Positions 22,939 through 32,264 of a stretch of 64,000 nucleotides of DNA are shown here, piece by piece. Location of the stretch: the NCBI GenBank assembly GCA_050084515.1, contig CM114272.1:44702001-44766000 (forward strand). The letters run 5' to 3'. This stretch comes from Blasia pusilla. Taxonomy: Eukaryota; Marchantiophyta; Marchantiopsida; Blasiales. The notes beneath the pieces were generated by a model. That model was not told where the DNA came from, made no database searches, and saw nothing but the letters and a program-made list of their open reading frames with translations. A program made the position numbers and the translations under genes. Each line of letters begins with the position of its first letter. Position 1 is the first letter of the stretch.

Positions 22939-24135
22939 TGTGATACCCACAATTTTGTACTCTTGAAGAATATATCTTTTTATTCAACGAAGACTCTTGT
23001 ATATTATGATTTTGATTATGATTATTTATTATTATGAAGAAGGATAAGTGAATCACCAAGCTCCTAAGACAAGGCAGAGAGATGGAAGATCAAGGATTTG
23101 CCTTAGAGGAGAATCAAAAGCCGTAAAGAAGTATAAAGGATCAACGCGAAGCTTAGCGAAGCTTAACAAAGCCTAATGAAGCTCAACGAAGCTCTATATA
23201 CGAAGTACCTCGCTCTTAAGCGAAGCACAAAGAGCGAAGCACGAAGAACGAAGCAAGAAGAGAATGAAGAATGAAGAACTTCGTCCTCCGGAAATTTAGC
23301 GCAGCAAAGCTCAGCATGATTGTGATTCGAACCGACACATAGTTTAAACAATTAGACTAGGAAAGGGCGCGACCCTTTGTATCAAATTGGTAGTTAGAAA
23401 CAGTTTTATCTGCTGCGTATTCCACGGGGATCATAGGAAAAATAACGCACACCATAGATCTAGGTATTCTGAGATATTGAAGAGACACCAACTTCATCAA
23501 GAACGCTTCGGATCATAGAAACGCTCCTACTCTCGAGAATATTTAAGAAACAAGACAGAAGCTATCATTATCATTCGCTCATGAAGTCCTTATGCTGTAG
23601 GAATGGTCCGAGCAAGAGAGTTGTACCCTCTCGAGCTTGTATATATACTTTGAAGTGTTCCAATTCTTGATGGAGTAGTAAAGCATTCATTCATTCATTC
23701 TGATGTGCGATGCTTATGTCTGAATATTCTTTTTGGGTCTGCCGAGTGAAGAGTGAATCACGCGAACCTTTCTCATCAATGGAATAATCAACATAGAGTT
23801 GTATGAAATCTGTTTTGAGAGTAACCTGCCCCGACGGATTGAGTTCCGAAAGTAGGAGAAGCCAACTTTATTCTTGAGGTCTCTGTGAGCTTCCGAGATG
23901 TCGAGAGAACCAATTGCCTGAGCGTACTTTCAATTCCACTCGAGAGAATTGAGGAAGAAAACATAGGTATTAAAAAGGATCGGAAGATGTTACTGGAATA
24001 CTACATTTGAATTACATAATCAATTATACTTTTACAACATAATCATCACTTTATACTCTCTTTTCATCCAACAATGATCCTCTTGGGGATCGAACTCTAC
24101 AATTGACTGTAAATAAGAAACACTTAGACATTACA
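22939..24135 (+). repeat. Element B 3' LTR (1,197 bp)
   Basis: Same ends as the 5' LTR and differs from it by only scattered substitutions and small indels, pointing to a relatively recent insertion. It is followed by ATCAG, which does not match the left flank TTGTT. Confidence 0.92.
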
Positions 24136-25386
24136 ATCAGAAAGGCGACTGATCAAGGGATTTGTGGTGGATATAGGTGGAGGCATTTCCGGAAAAAATC
24201 ACAAGCCAACAAGTCTGGGAGCTTCAATCCAAAGTCCATTAGGACTCTTGCGTCAGCATCTCTTGGGCCTCGTTCGGCGAATGAAACTAAGCAGCAGGAA
24301 ATCGAGGAGCGGGAAAGGGAAGCGGAGATGCACAACCAAGTGCTTCTTGCGAGACGTGTTCAAGAGGCGCTAGATAAACAGAACGCAGAGGCTGAGACGT
24401 CGCAGGCCTTGAAGAAAAAGATCGCCGACGAAAAGAGAGAAAAGAAGCGTCTGGACGTATCGGTGAGGAGGGAAGAATTGGCTAAAGCGAGGAGGGAAAA
24501 AGCGATAGCCATTGACGATAGCCCTGCCCGTCCAACCGCAAGTGTTGAGGTGCGGGAAATGTCCCCCATGAAGTCCGGGGACACAATCAACATAGTGGAA
24601 ACGCCAGAAGTTGAAATCGATGACGACGAGGTCATGAGGACCGCCTGCGTGGAGATGGTGGACATGGCCGAAGAAGCCGGAGAGCGGTCATTCTCGACTC
24701 CAAGCCCGGCGGAGGACATCGACCTCTATCGGATCGACGAGTTCCCAGTCGATTTGCTAGCTTCTGTCTCAGACAAGTTAGCTGGTCAAGAAACTGACCC
24801 CATTTTCGAGCGGGTAAGAGAGGATCTGGGTTTTTTGAATTATGTGAATTGCAATTCATTGGGAATTTAGTGTAGCTTATTCATCTTGTCCCGGTTCTGA
24901 CATATGGCACTCATGGAGGGCCACAACGCCCCGAGGATTCCACTCTGCCGATTGCGGACAATGGAATACCTCCGCGAAATTCAGTCCGACGAGGACATCG
25001 CAAAGCTTAAACAATCGGCGGCGACAACATCCTACGTCGACAACTTTCCTCTCTTCTATGTTCAGCCTTACGACGAGCATGGAACCCAAGCTCTGGTTAC
25101 AGAGGAGGACTTGGAAAAGGTCGACACATTCTGGAGGATGCGAGACCAGGATTTCAGAAGGCAAGTTGAGGGCACCGAATTCAGCTGGATGAGGAATCTG
25201 CATTTCTTCATCTCGGATGGAAATCACAAGTTCATGGCGTGGACCAAGCTTGCGGAGGAGCGGCCCAACTCATTGGAGGCACATTTCTGCGTGAAGGCAG
25301 TGGTCCTTCACCCATTCCCTCATCACATGGTGACTGTGGAGATGGCAATGCATGCCATGAACACGTGAGTATCTTTAACAATTACG

Positions 25387-26064
25387 CAACTCGTCGGACT
25401 CCGACGGGTTGCTCGATTGATGAATGGGTTAGGTTTGTTTTTGCCGAAACCAACTCGTCGGACTCTGATGGGTTGCTCGACTCCACGCTTTTTCGGATTT
25501 TTTTTTAAGAATGCAACTCGTCGGACTCGGCGAGTTGTTCGATTGACCACAATTTAATTAGTTTTGGCCCAAAGCAAACCGCCGAGTCCGATGGGTTGCT
25601 CGACTCGCTGCCTTGTCAGGATGTTTTTTGAAGAATGCAACTCGTCGGACTCCAACGAGTTGTTCGACTGACTGCAGGTTTAGACGGTTCTTTCCCCAAA
25701 GCAACCCGTCGGAGTCCGACGGGTTGCTTGCCTCGAAACTCTTTTTGGCCGAAATCAACCCGTCGGAGTCCAACGGGTTGCATTTGGAAGTTGGTTCCCC
25801 AAATTTTGCGTCAAATTGCAAGTTTACATTCAATTACGCAACCTGTCGGACTCCGACGGGTTGCTATGCTCACGTTAGTATGTTCAGTTGCACAACCCGT
25901 TGGAGTCCGACGGGTTGAAACCGGGCATTAGCAAATCTGAATGCAATCCATCGGACTCCGACGGGTTGCATCATTTAGCTCGTTGCTAGAATCCAACCTT
26001 GAGCTGTGACGACCCGTCGGACTCCGACGGGTTGCAGGAACCCATGTAATTTCCTGACGGGTTG
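25387..26064 (+). repeat. Intronic array of palindromic hairpin repeats (11 copies plus a half)
   Basis: Inside the 25,365-26,079 intron. Each copy is about 25 bases: arm CAACCCGTCGG, a 3-4 base centre, arm CCGACGGGTTG. Starts: 25,387; 25,451; 25,514; 25,575; 25,638; 25,702; 25,756; 25,839; 25,893; 25,944; 26,010; half copy at 26,053. Spacing is mostly 51-66 bases. Copies at 25,514 and 25,638 change both arms together (CAACTCG with CGAGTTG), and those at 25,387 and 25,451 would form G-U pairs in RNA. Sequence between copies is also loosely related, so the array probably grew as a degenerate minisatellite. Confidence 0.85.
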
Positions 26065-28192
26065 AGTTTGGATGTGCAGGATTGTATCGGAGGGGAATGT
26101 CACCCACCACCTGGATCGGATCTGCGATCGGGTGAGGAAGGTGCTACGAGCGCAACCGGGAGAGTCTGAGGGTTCTTGGCGATGCCCTTGTCAATCGATG
26201 CTTGCAAAGGGTGCTCAGTTAAAAAAGAAAACTTGGGCAAATAAGTTTATTTCCCAAGATGCACCGTAACCATCCTTTGCTTTGGTCTAAGATACTGAGG
26301 CCCATGAAGAAAAGCGCAGCTGGAGCTAGAGCGGAGGGAGAAGGTATCTGCGTCTGGCGCGCAAAAATTCATCAAGCTGCAGATTCTGCGAAGCAACAAA
26401 ATCTGCAGCGAGCAAGATGCGCGATACATCGGCATTCTCAACCCCAAACTTGGTCCGGAGTTCTACAAGGAGCTAAAGGCGATTATCAAGCGCCCGAAAG
26501 GATGAAGATCCGCATGGTCGGATTGGGGAGAAAGTGTCCTTGGATCGCGTGCATCGGTTTTGCGTTGTCCGGCATAAGCAAGTTTAGGAGGATCCACCGA
26601 TGAAAATCGGTCTCGAGGCTCGAAGGCCGGAAGAGGCGACACACCATCCTCTGGGTGTGTCGATCGATGATCTCCCAGCCGGGCTATGCGAATGGTCGTG
26701 CGGGGGCGTTGCGGGTTATCGGGAAGTCCGTCTTTGGGCGGTCTACAAGCGGAGCTCAGAAGATAAGAGCCCATCCCGGATGAAGCAAACCTTGAAAGTT
26801 CTGGAGATTTCGAGGTTTGGCTCGACGACATCTAAGACAAGCCAACCAAAAACCCAGGATTCAAGACCATGTTCCAGACCATGTTCAAGGTCCTCCCTCA
26901 AGCAGAGCTTGACGAAGAAGTAGAGGGGAACAAACGGGATCAAGCGAAGAAGAAGCGAGATCTACAGGAGCAGACGGCCGATTCTGTTCGACTAAAAGCG
27001 CCCAACGGATGGTCTTGGTACCTTGTCTAGTGTAAGAATGCAGTGCGTGGGGAAAATTATCGGTAGCCTTGAAATTGTGGGCTTGGCGCGGATGCGAGAC
27101 ATTCTTCATGTACGACATGGAGATGGGGCAAAACACATGTCCGATTGGGAGGTGGAGAATTGCCCCATTTGGCTCGACTTCAACAACCCCAAGACATCAC
27201 CGATAAGGATTTACGAGTGCTTCATGATGCAAAGGTGGCCTTAGGACAAGACGACATCCCCAATTTCGTCCCGACTGAAGACTTCGGAGGAGGAGCGAGA
27301 AGAAGCGAGGCCCACGAGACAGTGAGTTGGCTTCAAGGTCCGTGACTGACCAAAGACAAATCCACGGCGGGTCTCAAAGGCAAGGCGAGGAGGGAAAAAT
27401 TTAGAGGTGAGTCTTCCCAAAGAGAGGCTGAAGATTCAAGGCGAGGTGGAATTGTCGGGCGGCGAAGGGGAGAGGGTCGGACCAGGTCCTCGGCAAAAAA
27501 AACCCCACAGTCCGAGGTCATAGAGACCCCAACAAGCCGTTCGGGGACTCGGGAGAAGCGGAAGCGAGAGGTGCAGGGGTTGTCCCAAGGAGAATCTGAT
27601 CCATCATCCTTGGGAAGACACAGACAAACAACGACCGGACAAGCGTCCTCCTTGATTCACTCCTTTCTTGGATGAGTGAAGAGCTTCAATTCTCAGCGTC
27701 GACACGACCATCGATAAATTGACAACGCTGGGACGAAGCTCCACGAAAGCGGGCACGCTGCTGGGCGGTGAATGGAGTGGTCGAAGAGGTTGCGGTGGAT
27801 CTCTTGATCGCCGATCTGCCCTCGGGGGTTGCGACTTTGGGGTGAGAATCCGTCGGACGAGGTACTGAGTGGAATGTGCCGCTCTCTTATGACCAGATTT
27901 ATTGTTCTCCTTTGCGACGCCTATCTCGGTGGAGGGCTGCTTCTTGGTGTTGGATGGAGGGAGCGAGGACAAGCTCTTCAACCTCCAGTGTGTCAAGAGG
28001 TCGCTAAAGTGGAGGATGGCGCAATCGTGGATCATAAAAACAGTACCCACTCCGATCCGCGACGAGTCGATTCGGGTAAGGCTCAATTCCTGTACTATAA
28101 TTTCAATTATATTTTAATGATGTGTATAATGAGTGTTCATCTCCGTTGAGTGAGTATAATGAGTGTCAATCTCCGTTTTTTTTGTCCGTAAG

Positions 28193-28565
28193 CAACCCGT
28201 CGGAAGGGCGGCGGGTTCTTTGGCTTTCGGCGACCCATGCTCGGTGAGAGCAACCGTCGGTTTCCGGCGGGTTGCACCTTTCCATACATACAGGGTAAAC
28301 CGCGATGTACCTGCAACCCGTCGGAACCCGACGGGTTGCAATTGCTTTTGGTTTTTCCCTATGTTTCCGGAAAGATGCAACCCGTCTGATAGCGACGGGT
28401 TGCTCTCAAAGCGAGCATGGGCTGATCTAAACGACAACCCGTCGCCTTCGACGGTTGCTCACGACAAAAACAACGGATCCCAACGGGTTGTTTTAGTCCC
28501 GACCAACCCGTCGAGGAAGGCAACAGTTGGTCGGGACAAAACAACCCGTCGGACTCGGCGGAGTT
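28193..28565 (+). repeat. Second intronic hairpin array (8 copies)
   Basis: Same palindrome in the presumed intron starting at 28,076. Starts: 28,193; 28,251; 28,314; 28,378; 28,435; 28,471; 28,504; 28,542. Arms stay near CAACCCGTCGG and CCGACGGGTTG while the centre differs in every copy (AAGGG, TTT, AAC, ATAG, CTT and others). The copy near 28,504 sits inside a longer inverted repeat, GTCCCGACCAAC with GTTGGTCGGGAC (28,497-28,538). Confidence 0.8.
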
Positions 28566-29195
28566 GATCCACGATCGATCGAATTGAAAATGTTCTTAAG
28601 CCGACTTATGTAGTTGCTGATATTGTTTCCAACGTGTTGATTTACATATGGACCACTCCTACGTGTACTGCTTCGTTCGGCCCGAGCACAATTTCCAGGT
28701 GTTCAAGATCCAGGATCCTGTGCATCCATACTCAGATGGATACAGCTTAGATAGTTTGTACAATTGCCCCAGGAATTTACATGCAAGACAAGACCCACTA
28801 CGGGAGGAAGGAAAAGTCGCCGACCCGATGCAACGCTCATCGAGCTCTGCTCAAGGCCGGGTGACTTGGTGTTCGACTAAGTGGGACTTTCAAAAGGGCA
28901 AGTATCAAAGGCGCTGGCAGAGTGGCAGAACATTCTCGCCTCGAGGAAGGCGAGCTGTTTGACCTTTGCAAGGAGGCAAAGGCAGAATACGAAAGGCTTG
29001 TTGGGGCGTACAACTCTCCACCGAATCTGAGAGCTCTGGTTCCAGACCCACCCTTGGTAGTGACTCCATCGTCACTTCCAACAATTCCAAAAATCGGGAG
29101 GGCAAGGCCGAAAGTAATTTTGCAAGAGCTCTCGGACGATGACGAGTGAGTTGAAAGAACTCAAGGACCCAGCTTGCGGCGTTTGGAGTAGGGAG

Positions 29196-30300
29196 CTATT
29201 TGATGATGAGGCAAAAGATTTCAAAGAATAGATCAAATGTCTGATTCGAGCTTTCTTGGATGATAAAAGGAGATGATTTTTTGAGCGATGGTGGTGGTTG
29301 TAAAAGTTTGCTTAACATTTTTTCTTTTGAATGCGATCGTCTATGAACTCGCGGACTTCTATTTTGCAAACCGTTGGATTTTCTCACCTTGCAAGTTTTC
29401 ACTTTTTACGACAACACCTTTTACCACTTCGGGCAACCTGTCGGTTCCGACAAGTTGCCCGATCGACTCTTTCCTGTTGGTCCAACTTAAGAGCGATCTG
29501 GCGGGCTTCTTCCTTGGCACCTTCCCTCAACTCGTAAAAGCGGCGTAGGCTTCTTTTCTTCTCTCGAGCGTGTTGGATTCCTACTACTGTGTGATTGCCA
29601 TAATGGTATTACCAGGGGACAAAGCACATATTGATCTTGGATGGGTGTCACATTGCAGAGTGTACAAGGTATCTTTGCCGAGGAAGGCGGTGAGACTCGA
29701 ATCAGGTAACATGGGACCGTTATGGTGTACCTAGGGGGGGGGGCCAAGGCTCTCGGGTCGCCAACATTTTCCATCCCCGTCTACAATCGGCCAGAGGAGC
29801 CACTTGTATCCTAGGACATTCCTTTGTGCATGTCACCGAGGAGAGTTAGGAGTAAATTTGTAGATGACGAGGCTAAAGAAATCATAGACTAGGTCAAATG
29901 TACATTTCCGAGGTTCCTTCGGAGGTAATAAAGGACGAGTTTTTTCAACCCATAATGGTGTTTGTAAAATTTTGCTCGAATATTTTTTTGGACTTGTGGA
30001 TTGTGTTCTTTTAGCTACTCAGAATTACAATTCTGCAACCCGTATGATTCCGACGGGTTGCAACTTTTTGCTTTTTGCCCACTGCAACTTTTTTACCATT
30101 TCCAAGCAAAGTCAGCCGGGTTCAAGCGGGTTCGCTTGAGTGATCGGACTCTATCCCGGTGAGACCAACTTCTGACGCATTGTGCGGCCCTCTTAACTTT
30201 TGGCTCGTTCCCCTACATTCGCCAAACCAGTTGTAGGCTTCTTTTCTTGTCTAAGATGTGCAGTATTCCTACTACCTGTCCGATTGCCATTTTGGATTCC
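29196..30300 (+). repeat. Diverged tandem duplication downstream of the ParB-like gene
   Basis: Two copies with a period near 665 bases: about 29,196-29,630 and about 29,862-30,300. Shared, in order: GATGAGGC-AAA; AAATGT; GATGATTTTTTGAGC versus GACGAGTTTTTTCAACC; GTTTGTAAAA-TTTGCT; a single hairpin repeat (29,434-29,457 and 30,035-30,060); GTAGGCTTCTTTTCTT; TTCCTACTAC and GATTGCCAT. No coding potential. It probably derives from the 3' flank of the neighbouring gene, duplicated before decay. Confidence 0.6.
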
Positions 30301-30864
30301 CAACCTGTTAGATCGTCGTGGGTGCAGGGTGGAAGAAAATCACTTCTAAAAATCTTTCCTTTCTTATGGTGATCTCATGTGTTCACATTTCACAAAGTTG
30401 GTCTTGAGCAGACACCATTCATAACCAAGTTATAAATGGTTATGGGGCAATTTAGGGGAGGCCATGATGCAGGCAACAATCCCTGCAAAAAGAGAGGTTG
30501 GCATCCGGGTGGTCCTCCAACAAAAATACCAAGGGCACTGCTTTTTCTTGACCGAGACAGGGAATGTTAAGAAACTTAGGCTCACATGGAGAGTGATGGA
30601 AAAATATTTGTAGTGATCTTATGATGTCTCCTTTTTTCTCGCCCCCAGGAAAGAGGAGGTTTCTTTAGGGCCAAATGTGGACCACTAAATACTCTCTTCT
30701 AAAGATTTCATGAATTTGAAAGCAAACAAAATTTCAAATATGTCAAAAAATTTTGAAGAGAGGAGGCGGATTTGGCCCCTTTTTTTGAAGAGAGACTCTC
30801 CTCTCTTCCTCTCTTCCTCTCCTCTCTTACTCTCTCCTGCCAGAATACCAGCCCCCCTTTCCCG
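30301..30864. other. Unassigned sequence with pyrimidine tract
   Basis: No gene recognised. A CT-rich tract (about 30,790-30,840) directly precedes the point where element A's pol sequence resumes (CCCGCTCCTATGACCGCGG, about 30,862). The junction between foreign DNA and element A lies here. Confidence 0.5.
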
Positions 30865-32080
30865 CTCCTATGACCGCGGAGGAACAAGCAGTCTTCTTAC
30901 ACAAGGTGGGACCATATGAGCTATGTCGGGGGATACTATTCAAATTAGGTGCGGATGAAGAGTATCGGCGATGCTTGGAAACAGAAGAAATCCACCACGT
31001 CATCAGAGCCATGCATTGGTGATTCAGTGGACACTATCATTAAAAAAATACCGTTAAGAAAATCTTGGCCGCACGTTATTGGTGGCCAACTATGTACAAA
31101 TATGTCGGTAACTTTATCCAAAGTTGTGATGTCTGCCAAAGGGCAAGACGACCAACGGCTACATCGCAGTGGCCTTTGGTACCCATCATGCCCCTAGCTC
31201 CTTTTGAAAAATGGGGTATTGACTTTGTGGGCCCTATCTCCCCCGCTACTTGCCACACACGGCGGAAGTATATCCTTATAGCCACTGACTACTGTACCAA
31301 GATGGTCGAGGCGGTGGCGACGCGTAAAGATGACAGTGAGGCAGTGGCCAAATTTTTATACGAAATGATTATCACTCGGTATGGCTGCCCATTGGAATTG
31401 GTCAGTGATCGTGGCACTCACTTCTTGAATAAGACTATTGAGTCTCTCACTTCCCACTTCCTCATTAAGCATCGGAAGACCACGCCCTATAACCCTAAAG
31501 CTAATGGGTTGACAGAGAAGTCTAACGGCCTGATTTGCGGATATTGAATCGATTGACGATTCGTATTCCTATGATTGTGATATGAAAATTTCCGCGGCAT
31601 TGTGGGCATACCGAACCCCCGAAAAGGTTACTACAAAGTATACCCCGTTCTTCTTGACTTATGGCGTTCATCCCTTAACACCTATTGAATGGGCTGTGCC
31701 CACTTATCGCGTGTTGGAAGGAAATCGAACAGAAGCAGCCGCCGAGGTTTCAGGAAGGATGAGACCTTGGTCGCATTGGAGGAAGCCCGCACCTTGGCTT
31801 TTCCCAGGACCAAACATGTATAAGATGAGCATAAACAATGTTACGATCGACATCTCCGCCCATGATCTATCAGCGTGGGGACTGGTCTTTGTTATATGAT
31901 AACCGTCGGATAAAGTTCCCGGGAAATTAAAATTGGCTGGATGGGACCCTACCAGTATTGGCCATCTATGACAACGGATCTCTGCGGTTGGGGACCTTAG
32001 GGAAGAACTCCCAACACGTGTCAATGGGATGCATATCGGCGGTATCATGAGCCGCCATCCTACCGGACTAAAACCGAGGG
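30865..32080 (+). pseudogene. Element A integrase (second half of pol)
   Basis: Resumes at MTAEEQAVFLHKVGPYE. The open frame 31,065-31,547 carries the zinc-domain end (CDVCQRARR) and the whole catalytic core, with DDE residues in KWGIDFVGP, LVSDRGTHF and NGLTEKSNG. 31,582-31,899 holds the end of the core (KVTTKYTPFFLTYGVHPLTP). The C-terminal GPY-like block (WMGPY) follows in shifted frames to about 32,060. Stops at 31,019 and 31,545 and frameshifts inactivate it. It is the best-preserved family-1 integrase core in the window. Confidence 0.85.
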
Positions 32081-32226
32081 TAGGGGGAATTTGAGTGAAG
32101 CACAAGAGGACTAGAGCTTTGCAGAAGCGCGAAGCACAAGAGGAGTGGAGCTTTGCCGAAGCATGAAGCGCCAACCTTCTTGTTACAGCCCTGGCGCCAC
32201 AACCAAGAACCGACAGGAGGATTGGA

Positions 32227-32235
32227 CTATAAAAG
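32227..32235 (+). promoter_or_regulatory. TATA box upstream of ORF3 (element A)
   Basis: CTATAAAAG, a consensus plant TATA box, 37 bases before the ORF3 ATG at 32,265. Position and spacing are conserved in elements B and D. Confidence 0.45.
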
Positions 32236-32264
32236 CGTTCCTTCTTAACCAAGCGGGTATTTTC

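Larger units (their letters stand above)
13386..24135 (+). mobile_element. Element B: family-1 Athila/Tat-like gypsy, nested in A
   Basis: A nearly full-length copy of 10.75 kb with LTRs of 1,193 and 1,197 bp that are almost identical, tRNA-Asp PBS, gag, protease, RT, RNase H, integrase, third ORF and polypurine tract in the expected order. The five bases outside the left LTR (TTGTT) and right LTR (ATCAG) do not match, and the right flank is not element A gag. That indicates LTR recombination or a deletion after insertion. Several stops and frameshifts make it non-autonomous. Confidence 0.85.
24136..29149 (+). pseudogene. Decayed multi-exon gene with ParB/DGQHR-like domain
   Basis: Not part of the retrotransposons. 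Exon 1 (24,136-24,813): basic start, a Glu/Arg/Lys coiled coil (EEREREAEMHNQ), acidic region; donor GTAAG at 24,814. Exon 2 (from about 24,904): IAKLKQSA, then FPLFYVQP, then FFISDGNHKFMAWTKL with DGNHK at residues 105-109, the pattern of ParB/DGQHR-fold proteins (nucleotide- or DNA-acting). Donor GTGAGT at 25,365, acceptor GTGCAG ending 26,079; splicing keeps frame (MNTIVSEGNVTHH). Exon 3 decays after 26,267 into frameshifted pieces (AQKFIKLQILRSNK; PGFKTMFQTMFKVLPQAEL). Donor GTAAGG at 28,076. The last exon (28,648-29,149) ends KVILQELSDDDE. The start is unknown: B's LTR truncates the 5' end. Confidence 0.55.

Noticed and set aside
25387-26034. CRISPR-like array: about 25-base palindromic repeats at about 60-base spacing
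   Set aside because: The repeats are imperfect, the spacers resemble each other, the array lies in a spliced eukaryotic intron, and no cas genes occur.
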